Notes under the pieces: model-generated
The model's input: only the letters and a program-made list of their open reading frames with translations
Databases searched by the model: none
Told to the model about the DNA's origin: nothing
Program-made: the position numbers and the translations under genes
Source of the DNA: Allacma fusca
Lineage: Eukaryota; Arthropoda; Collembola; Symphypleona; Sminthuridae
Length of the DNA stretch: 64,000 nt
Reading direction: 5' to 3'
Assembly: GCA_947179485.1 (NCBI GenBank)
Contig: OX359247.1
Location: 48,147,131-48,211,130 of the forward strand
Shown here: in pieces, positions 38,648 to 50,694 of the stretch
Numbering within the stretch: position 1 is the stretch's first letter
Layout of the letters: every line of letters begins with the position of its first letter

Positions 38648-39037
38648 TAGGGAGCATACACAAATTACGTCACCCAAAAAGGTCGATTTTTCAGACCCTC
38701 TCACCCCATCATCACCATTTGTCATTTATTACTGAATCCACCAACCCTGTGCACAGATGATGTCACTACGTAGACAAACTTGCTGTCGCTCCAAAATCAA
38801 AATTGCAATGGAAACGTTTGGATTTGCGCGCGCTTTGAATTCAAGAATGAATTTATCCTTTCATGTTCGCGTCATCGTAATACAAGCAAAAAATGTAAAA
38901 AACGTTCAAAAACGGCGGAAAATTTTGGTGGCGTCATCTTTGCAGATGTGAACCCCACTACTATGTCATCAATGATCACCAATTACTGCAACTACCTACC
39001 CACCCTGTGGGTGACGTAATTTGTGTACGCTCCCTTA
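38648..39037. mobile_element. 390-bp MITE with 'ggagc.tacacaaattacgtcaccc' ends
   Basis: The left end (38648-38676) and the inverted right end (39009-39037) share GGGAGC(A/G)TACACAAATTACG followed by TCACCC. The interior is unrelated between arms. The flanks read CTT|TAGGGAG on the left and CTCCCTTA|CAT on the right, so a TA or TTA target is possible, but no longer duplication is visible. 'Acaaattacgtcac' ends are widespread in arthropod DNA-transposon MITEs; I do not assign a superfamily. It lies about 0.6 kb upstream of the SorLA start. Confidence 0.75.
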
Positions 39038-39580
39038 CATAATCTCAGGAGCCGATAAGGCTAAAAAAGGTAAAGAAAAACTTCGGGCAACAAGATATAG
39101 TGTCAATACTCCCTTGCGACCTTTTGGGATGTCGCACACCTCGAATGAACCCAAACTAGATATGCATTCATGCACCTGATGGTAAACTTTAGATATAATA
39201 ATCACTCTAATGAAAAACAATTTGGAAATCATTAAAAAATATATGCTTCCAATATGACACGAAGTGTAACAACCTCTTAAGTTGCAGGTTTCAACCCAAA
39301 ATATAAACATAAAATTCTATTAGTATAAGGACACCATGTAAGAGAGTTTTTCTACATGGGCAAGGATATTTTTAAGAATTTTTCTGCGCACAAAGTAATG
39401 ATTATAATTTTGCAATAGATATTCGAATGCTACTATTCAAGATTATGAAGTAATTGTTAATTTAAAATTTTGCTCCCTCATCAAAATTCAGAATTTCTTA
39501 TGGGAAATAACATTCAAAACTTGAGTCCAGACGCATGTCCCCTGTGGAATTTTTTCGACTTAAAACATTATGCGGGCACT

Positions 39581-40484
39581 ATCACAGCTAGTACTCGGAA
39601 CAGTTCAGTTCGATTCAAAATTTGCAGTTCAGTTCAGTTTGAGCAGTGAACTGAAACGAAAATTCGGTTTCGGTTCAGTTCAAGCAAAAACAGTTCAGTT
39701 CAGTTCAGTTTTACCCGATGAACTGAACTGAATCGGTGAATCAAACAATTCAGTCGCAGTGTTTGGTAAACAATAATAATTGCGGATGTACACACGTAGA
39801 GCTCCGAATTTAGTCATCCGAGTCAATCCCCGAAAAAACTGATTTCTTTTTGCTCTTAACGTGTTCCTAATCGCATTAGCCATAGCAATCAGTGCACTCG
39901 ATAATGTACAAATGATATGTTCTCGATGATGGTAATGTACTCTGGATTGGCCCTGTTTCAGAATCAACGTTTAGTAATCCACTGCTTCTTTTAGCATTAC
40001 AGATTTGGGCGAATTCAGTATCTGTGTTTTCCTTAGGATTCGTATAAATTTTAATTTTTAATTCCGTAATCACACCAGAATTTTAAGTATAGTTGTTGAA
40101 GTTTTAATGAAAATAGTGCGAAACGCAACTTCTTTAGCCACATGCTTGGTCCGGCAACAGCAATGTCCCATAGAATTATTAAACGATTTTTTAAAAATAA
40201 TAAAGTAATAAATAAACTTCATTATTTATTAAATAACTATACATGGGAATGGCATATAAGAATGTAAGTTGGTGGCGACATTTCCAGCAAGGAGCCCGTT
40301 TGCAAACCGTTTGAACTGCAGTTTGCATTATATGGTTCAGTTCGATTCAAATACTGAATCGAACTGTTCAGTTCAGTTCAACTACTGAACTGAACTCTAT
40401 TTATAGTGAATCAAACTGAACTGAACTGAACCGAATCGGAATTTTTTGGTTTTGAACTGAACTGGTCCGAGTACTAATCACAGC
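39581..40484. mobile_element. hAT-type MITE 'B', CAGTTC-rich, perfect 8-bp target duplication
   Basis: ATCACAGC at 39581-39588 and 40477-40484 is a perfect 8-bp direct repeat. The element (39589-40476, 888 bp) starts TAGTACTCGGAACAGTTCAG. The reverse complement of its right end reads TAGTACTCGGACCAGTTCAG. TAG-starting inverted repeats with 8-bp duplications are diagnostic of hAT transposons. About 130 bp inside each end consists of CAGTT/GAACT words in both orientations, so each end can fold on itself. No transposase frame remains. Confidence 0.88.
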
Positions 40485-41000
40485 TCTAGCCAGAAAGACT
40501 CAGCAACTTCTGTGTTACTGAAGTCATATACGTCCACGTATATCTATGTACATGGGTACTAACTACGGTTTATGTTGATTGAAAATGCCTCAAGTTTTTA
40601 CCCACCCAGATAAAAATGTCCGCCCATATGACCAATTTTCGGGCACATGGGCAGCCGCCTTTGAAAAATGCCCTAGTTTTTAACATTTTGGGTACTAAAC
40701 AAATGCAAGGCACTTTTGACTTTTTTCCTATAAGATATTAACAGCCATCCCTAACTGCAATCTAAGCACTAAATACAAAACGCAGTCTACAAAACGAATT
40801 TCAAAAATTTTTTGAGTCGCTTTAAGATGTTTGAAACGTGATAGTCCAGTTTAGTTTTTAGATTTTCGGTACTGAATCATTATAGTCTCGAAACTTCAGT
40901 TAACATTGGTGAAATATTTAATTTTATTCTGTTCGTCGTATTCTTTTGATAGTTTGTTCTGAAAAAATATTTACGGATTCGAAGGGTTCTTTTTTTACAC

Positions 41001-41578
41001 TTCGAGGCAGAGATGTTCAAATGATTTTCCCTTCCTTCAATCCTTCGAACGCAAAAAAATAGATTCATTTCCTTCCTTCAGACCTCTTCAGATTGAAGGC
41101 TAGAAAATAAAATTCCTTCCTTCACCCTTCCTTCGAAGTTGTTTTGTTGAGATCCTTCCTTAAGCCTTCAGTAATAATCAATATTTTTCCCTCACCAAAT
41201 TCCGTCTTCCGTTATATTTTATTGTCATATATGAGACAACAAAGTCAAGATACAAAAAATTACAGTAACCGCCAGAAACCGTCTTTCCATCGTATTATAT
41301 GTATCGTGGTACGTTACATGTGAATGAAAGCGCGTATTGATAGCACTAAAGTTAGTTGTCATGAAAGGTACATTCGGCGCAAATGGTGATTGGGAAGCAC
41401 CCTTCCGTCAACTTCAATTTTTTCATCAATGCGCTGAAGCCTTACTTGTTCCTTCGTAATTTTTTTCACCCTTCCTTCCCTTCCCTTCCCTTCATTTCTT
41501 TCGAAACAAGCGCATCCTTCCCTGAAGGAAGCCTTCTTTAAAGGGTACCCATCGACGGGTGAACATCTCTGTTCGAGG
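41001..41578. mobile_element. hAT-type MITE 'D', CCTTC-rich
   Basis: CAGAGATGTTCA at 41008 and its inverted copy ending at 41571 bound a 564-bp element. The flanking direct repeat is TTCGAGG (41001-41007 and 41572-41578). The base following the right copy is T, so an original TTCGAGGT octamer with one base lost on the left is likely. CAGNG termini and an 8-bp duplication fit hAT. Both ends are packed with CCTTC/CCTTCCTTC words, mostly in the same orientation on both sides. Confidence 0.75.
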
Positions 41579-42387
41579 TATACTTCCGACATTTGATATA
41601 AATAATCAATATTGATACATACCCACGGATAAAACAAGAAAATTCCATAATATTTCTGTACTTTTACAATTAAACCTTGCAATGCTTAATTACTAGCTCG
41701 TATGATTCGGTTACTGTGTAATACGTTATCTTTATATAGAGTTACTTTGTATACTATACAGATAAACTACTGGACATTATTCCCAGACCCCAGACAAATT
41801 GCATCGTATGAAAATCCTTTGACGTTTAATCGTGACTGTCGTAATTAGTTGTATCACACTGTTCTTTTAACCTTGTTACAACTAAACGCAGGCAGAATTC
41901 CTAATCAAGTATTTTTATTGCCCGAATGTGTCCAAAACGTCGAAATTGCCTTTAACACGAAAAAAACCTTGACCAAAATGCCTTGGCACAAACTATATCA
42001 GGGCGTTTTGAGAAGGCCTTTTCAAATCGTCATACCTATGCTCGCTATTAGTAACTGAGTAAAGTTTTAGAAACATCTTTGGGACTCCTTGTGAGAGTTA
42101 AACAAGATTTCCCTAAACATTTTGCTGACTAATTCAAAGAAATTTTGCTGACAGCGAGAAGGAAAAATTGGCACGTACATACTTGCTAATTACAAGGATA
42201 CAGTAATAAGGGAATAATTATTAAATTATTCAATCAAGATGAGAAGCTCTTTTTGGTCCGAGATTTCACGTTTATGAGTTTATTTGTTTTAGTTTTGTTT
42301 AAATAATTTGTTCGTACCAATGAACAAACATGAGGACTAGTTTGCATCATCAGCATCCACCAAGAGAAAGCAAATATAGAGTTAGCA

Positions 42388-43580
42388 CTTATTAGTAGGC
42401 TTGGGATTTTGCGAAAAATGCGAAATTCTAAAAACGATTAGTTACGGTACTCCCATGGGGGAGAAACGTAACCCCAGATGTCAGTAGAATCCAAAAATGA
42501 AAAAATAAATTGCGAAATTTGCGAAAAATGCAAAATTTGCGAAATGGGAAGGTTAAGTGCGAAATATTAAATCGCATTACAAAATCCTGAATCTTGTAAA
42601 ATATTTTACATAGAGCAGTAATATTTTGAAATTTTTATAATTAAATTCGGAGGTATGTCTATTCAACGAACAACTGACACTCATGATGTCGAAACGTGCC
42701 CCGTCCTTTCGAGTTTGCATTACTTCACATACTTAAATCCTATGATTTATCGCATTGCTTTTACTCAATAATTTTCGTGGAGCCAAATTGTAATGCAACT
42801 TTAATACTTTAAATAACGTTTCAAATTTAAGTATGAAATTCTGCCAGCTTGCAGTAAATAGTTGAACAATAAAAGTAATTAAGAGAAATGAAAATACAAA
42901 CAGATTAAAAAATACAATTTCACAGCTTTAAAAAGTTTGCAGCAGTTTCCGGAAAGTGGACTGATAAATTGTCGCTTTATCTCAATAAAAAACACCCAAC
43001 AAATAAACTCTGGGAAGACGCTCAAATTCTGGATTCTTGGGGCATTTAATTGTCGCTTTCAAAAGTTTTGATCAGGCCAATTCCATTAGAAGATTTGGTT
43101 CAATACCGTACACTGAGTAAAATGGAGAATTTTAGTCGGCGGAAATAGACGTTATGGAATTTTGTCTGAATTTTTCTCGAGACGGAGTTGGTACTAAAAG
43201 TAATTTCCGTACCCAGTAGTAGCGCTCCATTTGAGACAAGCTTTTCTTATTTAAAAAATCTTCTTGCTCCCCAGCGCATAAAACTTACCTAAGAAAATGT
43301 TGACTTTCATATGCGAGTGGTAATTCACGATTCAACAGTTCACCCAGACAATTCGGATGACAACAATGATTGAGTAATTACTACAATTGCAGCGATTCGG
43401 TGTAACGGAATTTTCTATAATATTTAAGGTACTTCTTTTAGACTGCCATTCAATAAAAACTAAAAGCTGCGAAAATTGCGAAATGATCTGCAAATTTTTG
43501 CAAAATTTGCGAAAAATAAATTTTAATTTGCGAAATTTTAACGCAAAATTTAGCGAAATATTCCCAAGCCTACTTATTAG
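42388..43580. mobile_element. hAT element 'E' with transposase relic, perfect 8-bp target duplication
   Basis: CTTATTAG at 42388-42395 and 43573-43580 is a perfect 8-bp direct repeat around a 1177-bp element whose ends are TAGGCTTGGGA and its inverted copy TCCCAAGCCTA. Both subterminal regions are ladders of GCGAAAATTTGCGAAA-like words. The interior retains a decayed reading frame with a hAT dimerisation motif (see the pseudogene entry), so this copy derives from a coding element by internal loss rather than being a pure MITE. Confidence 0.9.
42938..43291 (+). pseudogene. Decayed hAT transposase fragment
   Basis: At 43202-43291 one frame reads VISVPSSSAPFETSFSYL followed by KNLLAPQRIKLT and a stop. 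This matches the C-terminal hAT dimerisation domain, whose core is a (V/I)P.SSAP.ER.FS pattern followed by a conserved (N/R).L.P/S.R...L run. Upstream, stretches such as FAAVSGKWTDKLSLYL lie in nearby frames but are broken by stop codons and frame changes. The usual Glu-Arg pair after SSAP is Glu-Thr here. Only the last part of the gene is present and it cannot encode an active enzyme. Confidence 0.75.
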
Positions 43581-43798
43581 TCACGAAAACGTTGCTGCAT
43601 AATTCGAATGTGTAATTTAAAGCAGAACTTCGACAAATCAGAATTATGACATACTGAAAAAGATACATTTATTTGCAGTAAACATTTTGAGTTTATCTCT
43701 TCCTCAGTAAAATGATAAAGATGTTCTGATATTAAACATTGTTGAATCCTTTGTTTGGGTACGGTTATGTTATGTTCTCACTTGATGCATTAAAGGTG

Positions 43799-44645
43799 TC
43801 CACCTATCCTACGTGTAGGCGTATTTGTAGGGTGCAAGAAATTTTTTGAAGAGGTTTGTAGGCAAAATAGGGTGCAGGAATATACGCTAATACCTAGCCT
43901 ACAAACAAATTAGGCTTTGCCATTGTAGAACTATAGGAATATACATATACATATATAGGTTACTGAAGCTAGCCATGTTCATTTATTGGCATTTAGGACT
44001 GGTAAAATTAAAGAACAACTTTCCAAACTGCATGTGTTAAGGCGCACATCAGGTGTGACAAGTTCATACGGTTTAGCATTGATATGCGCTGGAAACCTCA
44101 TCATTTTGAGTTCTAAATATTTGCTAAAGTGGAAACTCAACCAGTTGAGTGGATATTCGAGTTTAATTTCAAATTTAAAAAGGGATTTACTATGAGATAA
44201 TGTTGTCAACCAATTAATGCATTCATAACTTGCCTTATTTCGCTGATTATGGTAAACTTTTCGTATAATATTTAGTTTGTAAATTCGTAAGTGCTACAAG
44301 CCTTTTAACCAACATTGTAAAACTTGGGCACAGTTTCCGGCGCAAACCAAGGTGAGAACGGCAAACTGTTCTGCTCTTAGGGTCTTTGGTCAAGGTAACT
44401 AAACTCAAACTACAGTTCATTCCGATCCCATACACCGGAAACTTGAGGCAGGGTTTCTAATTATTGGAGAACCAAAGAATGCGTTTTTTTATTAAGTAGC
44501 CTGTGGATGTAGAAAAGTAGAAAGAAAAGTATGAGGAATGTAAAAAGGGTGTAGAATAAATTGAGCTATTTCGCCAAAAATCGTAGGCTTATAACTTGCA
44601 CATAGGCTCTCCTTAAAGGAAGGATGTAGGGTAGGCTGATCACTT
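43799..44645. mobile_element. Possible TGTAGG-rich inverted-repeat element
   Basis: The left end 'ggtgtccacctatcctacgtg' resembles the reverse complement of the right end, 'agtgatcagcctaccctac', over about 22 bp with one gap. The interior ends repeat TGTAGG / CCTACA and 'gggtgca' words. No convincing target duplication was found, so the boundaries are approximate. The design recalls the neighbouring hAT-type elements. Confidence 0.4.
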
Positions 44646-46576
44646 CGGTCATTAGAAAGCAGGTACATTTACAGACTCGGTCCAAATTGTGGAAGGATTT
44701 GGGCTATAGACTGAGTCCTTTGGGCACCTTTGTGATGCAAGCTTTTGTCCAGTAGCCAACACATCTGGTACTGTGTACACTGCTAATTGTAAGTCTAACA
44801 AGATTGAAGTGTTGAGTGTTGGCAGATGTTTATATTGCATATTTAACATCCCAGTCACACATTTTATGGTATATATATTTTGCATGCAGATTCTTACATA
44901 TAACGTGCAGTTTTGACCGCCCCAAGTCCTGTATACTATTAACGTAAAAATCGTTACAGCGCGTAAAAAATTGCCGTCCCCTGAGCATACATACGTTATG
45001 TTAGGGTTTGACTGTATTAGTAAGGTCACAGCTTGTAGGATTCTTCTACAAGCTGTGGTTTCGTGTCAGTCACCATTAGTTCAAACCTGTTGGTCATAAA
45101 TGTCAGTCTGTTTTTTCTAAAACGGCAACATATTGTTCAATAAATTGAGAATTCATTTGCTCAGAAATTGTGAAAAAGGGATAGCATCTAATGTAGAATT
45201 TGGACGAAAGGAATTATATGATAAATAAGAATGGGAATCTGTTGGCTTTGTATAAACGGTTGTTTCAACTGTATAAGCTAAAGGATTAGGTAATGTTAAA
45301 ACAACAAGAATTATTATGATTTAATGGTTGGGTGTATTATAGTAAATGATTTAATAAATGAATGTAATCTTGTAAACACGAGAATAACTTTCGCAAATCA
45401 TTAATTTGTCTTACGTCCAAATCACGGCTAGAACTAAAGAATGATTTGTTGAATTTTGCTTCAAGTTAAGTCATAAAAAGCCATGCGACTACATCTTAGT
45501 CCCCATTGGAAACTGGAACTTCTTCCACCTGTTACCTAAGTATGAGCTGAATTCAAGGTCGGCTTACTATACATTTTGTTAAAAATCAGATTATATAGTT
45601 TGAATAGTCGAGTTCTGAATAGTTGTGTAGGGTTTGGGTAATAAGTGTTGTTGCGTGGACTGTTGATAAACCAACGCAGATATCTGGCCCGGCAGTAGGG
45701 ACAACGTACTTCTTATCATTTCACGGGTAACGTGAGTTTAGTAATCAATACACCGAGAGCCCATGACGACTCCAATACATTCAAAGTATCAATGTAAACT
45801 GTCTACAATAATGATTATATACTCAGTCAGTTTCAATACAATCAATGTTAAATAATGGTGTCAAAAGAATTAAACATCTGATTCTGAATAAAAGAGCATA
45901 ATGCCAGCATTAGAAGTAGGGCTGGTGAAAGCGATGTTGCGAACGAAACAAACCCTGAATACGACAAGGTAAATAAGCTTAGCATTGTCCATACCATTAA
46001 CACATTACAAGACTCTGTCGAGGGAAGACTGACAAGTACACTAATGGTTGCATAAATGCTATTGCTGTTGAACCGTTTTGTCGAACAGCGTATAGGTATT
46101 TGTCCTACACCCAGACATCACAAAGTTACTCCACGGATTGATCACAAAAATGCTTAAGAGAATTTCAAAAGATGGAGCGATGGAAATAGTACTTGTTTTT
46201 CGAATGACTTGTGTAGTTGCAAGTCATAACTCGAATCAGACTCAATCTCAGGCCCAAAGTGGAAATAAATACTATAAATCTACAATAAAATATTCATCCC
46301 ACGAAGGCAAGTCCACGTGTGAGCAAAGCACCCAAGTCACTAAGTCAGGGAATACATAACTCTTGAAAAGTGTACGCTCCTACAGAATCTTCTTCTAGAT
46401 CTATGCAACGACGACGATTCTTTCCTACACTCTACTTCTGTAGGGGTTCCAGACTTCTGCCATCATCAAGCACCCCAAAACCTGACATCCAACACTCGTA
46501 CATTAATTGTCCATAGTCTGATCGCGAATTAAGAGTAGAAACACAATTACAAACATTGATTTCAATAGAAATGAAA
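44646..46576. other. Spacer upstream of RPS23 3' end
   Basis: Contains a perfect 12-bp-stem hairpin at 45027-45057 and otherwise AT-rich sequence with short, unsupported open frames. Confidence 0.4.
45027..45057. repeat. Perfect 12-bp inverted repeat (hairpin)
   Basis: CACAGCTTGTAG and CTACAAGCTGTG are separated by 7 nt (GATTCTT). It is too short for a typical microRNA precursor and not next to a recognised gene end. It may be the terminus of a decayed element. Confidence 0.6.
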
Positions 46577-46582
46577 TTTATT
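46577..46582 (-). terminator. Poly(A) signal of RPS23
   Basis: AATAAA on the minus strand starting about 20 nt after the RPS23 stop codon, giving the very short 3'UTR usual for ribosomal protein mRNAs. Confidence 0.75.
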
Positions 46583-46602
46583 CATTGTTAAGAGATAACA
46601 AT

Positions 46603-47581
<979 letters not shown>

Positions 47582-47595
47582 TTCGGCTTTTAAAT

Positions 47596-48416
47596 CTGTT
47601 AAAAAATTCCAAAATTAATCTTCAAAAAGTGTACAATTGCACCCAGGATATTTCCCAATCAATATACTCACAATATAATTAAAAATTTGATTAAATCTCA
47701 CATTAATTTCAACTTCTATACCGACAAGGTATTTACACCGACTGGCAGACTTCCACTGGTCTAAAAGTAATGGCTGAATGTACGGAAGATTTGAGAGTAC
47801 GGTGCATGAGGGCTGAGGAACTGTCTGCTTTCAGCAGCATGGGTGCAGCAGCACTGTAGCCTCCAGATAGTGTATGTGTTGAGTGCCGGAATTTGTTTAC
47901 CACGTGCTCGTTAGGGAGCAGGAGAGTTGCTTTAGTCAATGTTGTGCCTGGGAATGGAAAGCATCGTCAACAACTTGACAATTCCAGACGTGGGAAGATT
48001 CAAAACAGTTTGTATTTAGGCTTCGCCGTGCATACATTTATTAGTTTAAAATACTAAATTATACTGTATATCCATGGATTTGCGTCTATATTTACATAAG
48101 TAAATAGTTGTTTTAATAGTTAATCGACGACGGCCAAAAATACCACAACAACAAGAAAAGAAGCAATTAAATTAAAGAGCGGCCTTTTTAGCGTTCGCTC
48201 GAAGTTTTCAGAGTTGGACTGTTGGACGGGACACGGTTGATCGTTGCTCCTGGGACAACATTTAAGTAATATTAAAAATTGGAGGACAAGAACTTGTCCA
48301 TGTGAATATTTTACAGTGACTAGAATCGATAAATATTAAGGTTATCATAAATAAACCCATCGGTGTTCAAGTGTGCTTAATTGGGAATTTTGAGTGGAGT
48401 AATAACTGACTTGGAA
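47596..48416. promoter_or_regulatory. Divergent promoter region of RPS23 (-) and DPY30 (+)
   Basis: The two start codons face away from each other across about 830 bp that contain no other gene. The region includes a more GC-rich segment (about 47745-47950) with CACGTG at 47900-47905. A pyrimidine tract on the minus strand near 47954 (CTTTCC) could be a TOP-type start for RPS23. Strand composition flips across this region (see findings). Exact start sites cannot be set from sequence. Confidence 0.5.
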
Positions 48417-50694
48417 ATGACTGACAAAGGTAATTTGTGGTGATTGGTGAGGGTATTTGTTTATTGGTTGCGTGGAGATTCTTTATGGGGAAATAATTTA
48501 TTGTTTACAGTTAATTATTATTTTGTACACAGTGGAACCTGGTCCAAACCCTTTGGGAGAGAACGACAAGTCGAAACCTAACTGGGATAGTTCTATGAAA
48601 TCCGGTGCGGAGCCAATGGAAGTCCCTGTGAAAGAGAATATAGATCCGACAGAATTCCCTGGAGAAGAAGGTCCATCACAAGGGGCTGGCGATGGGAAAG
48701 TAAAAGCTGGAGGGAACGTGGCGGAGGGAATGGGAACATCATTATCGTGTCAAGTACAGGTGTGTAAAGGGTGACTGGGCTTTTGATTGTGGAATTTGAC
48801 CACTGGGGATTTGATTATTATGAAAGGTACCGGTAGTTGATGGTGAACTTGCGGGTGGTTAAGTTGTTTGTAACTTTAGGTTAGAAGGTAGTGGGGTAGA
48901 AGGTAGGGAAAGTTATTTTAAGTTCTGTTGGGACATTTTTATGATCAGTTCGAGCTTTTGAACATGTCAGGTGACATTTAGTTTTATGCGGATGTGTGTA
49001 TCCTTGGGGTTATATTTGTTGGAAAGACTAACTGATAGAAGTATCTTTGTTGTCACATTTGATTGTTTAGCGAGGGTGTGACATTGTATTCACCCGGGAC
49101 TTGGAACTTTATCTATTAATTACTCTTGGGGATCGGGGTAGTTAAATGAGCAAAGTATTTTATCTTATCATTTGCTTGGGATTTAGTCTGACTATATAGA
49201 ATATTCTGCTGGAGTTTCCGAAGGTTCTCCTAATAAACATTAAATGCTTGCAAATAGAGCTTCCAATGTGTTCAACATTTTTGTTCCGTACGAAATTCCG
49301 TTCCGTTTCGAAACCTACAAATAATATTGTTCCCGGTTCCGTTCCGGCTGTCGGGACATCGGAACATTTGAACTGACACCGTTCGGAACAAAGGAGTAAA
49401 GTATTATTTCCGTTACAGGTTGTGTTCCGTTCCGTATTATGCTAGTTTTTCCGTTCCGAACCCGTTCCGTTCCGAAATATCCCGGAATTTTTCACAACAT
49501 ATACATAAAACGCGTGTACAAATTACTGAAAACTTAATATACATGATATACTTTTAATAGATTGGATGCTAGGGAATGCTATTATTTAATTATATAAAAT
49601 AATATTTAATAATAATTAGGCCACATAAAAAGAACTACTGTGCAGTATTATAAAATTATTATTAATTATTTTTTAGCAATAAATATTTGTAGCGTGTGGA
49701 CTTCAATGGCCTAACAGTGTTAATTTCCTGCAAGCTTGCTTCATTGCTGCTAATAATTTCGATTTCAGAATTTTCATTTCAAGAAAAATCGCCCATGCCC
49801 ATGTTTATTAAACAAAATTAGTTATTCTGTTGATTTTCATGGAAAACGATACTCGCATTACATATAAGCATTTGCGTAAATTAAATCTAACTGTGTTCAT
49901 CCAATTTCGTTATTTTGGCAAAAAACTGCTTACAAGCCAGAGCGATAAGAAATGTGTTTCCATTCTAGTTGAACGATGGCGCGACACTTCAGAAATTGTA
50001 CCGGGATCGGTTCGGAACGGAACAGAACAATTCCGCTTTCCGGTGAAATAAATTATATGGGACATTTTTCGTACCGATGCTCTGAACCGTCCCGGTCCCG
50101 ATATTATCGGTACAAGTGCTCATGTTCCGGTTTTGTCCCGATTCAATGACGGAATCAAAAAGAATGTTCCGAAATTGTTCCGTTCCGTTTCCGAACACGG
50201 AACTTCGGGATTTCGGAAACCCGAAGGAAGCTCTACTTGCAAAACATCGTGAATCGTGACATTTGTGGTTCTTGTGTAGGATATGTGTAGGATAAACCTT
50301 CCCTTCGTAAAATACTTTTTGAGTTGTATTATTGCTGGTATTATTAGGAACGGCTCAAAAGAAATGGTTTATTGTTGACTTTTGGAATCTCTTATGCTTA
50401 AAACACAATGTGAACAGTGTGGTTAATAAGTAGTAATAATAAGTAACACTAAATTGATAATTATGAACATTTTTTATTTTGTTCTAGAAAATCGTGGCCA
50501 AGGAGTTGGACCCACCGACTACAAAAAAGGCTCGAGTTGATTTACAAAGCATGCCAACTCGCCAGTATTTGGACCAGACGGTTGTTCCTATTCTTCTTCA
50601 GGGTTTGGCTGCAGTAAGCAAAGAAAGACCTCCGGAACCTATTGAATATCTTGCGGCCTTCCTTCTGAAGAATAAAAACAAGTTTGATGTTTAG
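48417..50694 (+). CDS. DPY30: DPY30 homologue, subunit of SET1/MLL (COMPASS) methyltransferase complexes
   Basis: Three exons, 48417-48429, 48533-48759 and 50488-50694, give 447 nt and 148 aa. The C-terminal 50 residues carry the Dpy-30 motif: [20 protein letters not shown], then [20 protein letters not shown] and LLKNKNKF. This forms the helical dimerisation/docking domain that binds the ASH2L tail in H3K4 methyltransferase complexes. Residues 5-95 are a Pro/Gly/Glu-rich, probably disordered extension, longer than in human DPY30 (99 aa total). The start ATG directly precedes intron 1 (MTDK|VEPG). Intron 2 (1728 bp) contains a complete hAT-type element. AATAAA is at 51046-51051. Confidence 0.94.
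49247..50243. mobile_element. hAT-type MITE 'A' in DPY30 intron 2, perfect 8-bp target duplication
   Basis: CTTGCAAA at 49247-49254 and 50236-50243 is a perfect 8-bp direct repeat. The 981-bp element (49255-50235) starts TAGAGCTTCC and ends with its exact inverse GGAAGCTCTA. Both ends contain many GTTCCG / CGGAAC words, several as GTTCCGTTCCG. There is no transposase frame. It is on neither splice site, so the host intron should still be removed normally. Confidence 0.9.

Noticed and set aside
41849-42058. 69-codon plus-strand frame
   Set aside because: Composition looks somewhat protein-like but there is no homology, no poly(A) signal and no splice partner. It lies in the transposon cluster.
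47733-47939. 68-codon minus-strand frame upstream of RPS23
   Set aside because: It lies in the shared promoter/5'UTR region of two well-defined genes with no conservation that I can recognise.
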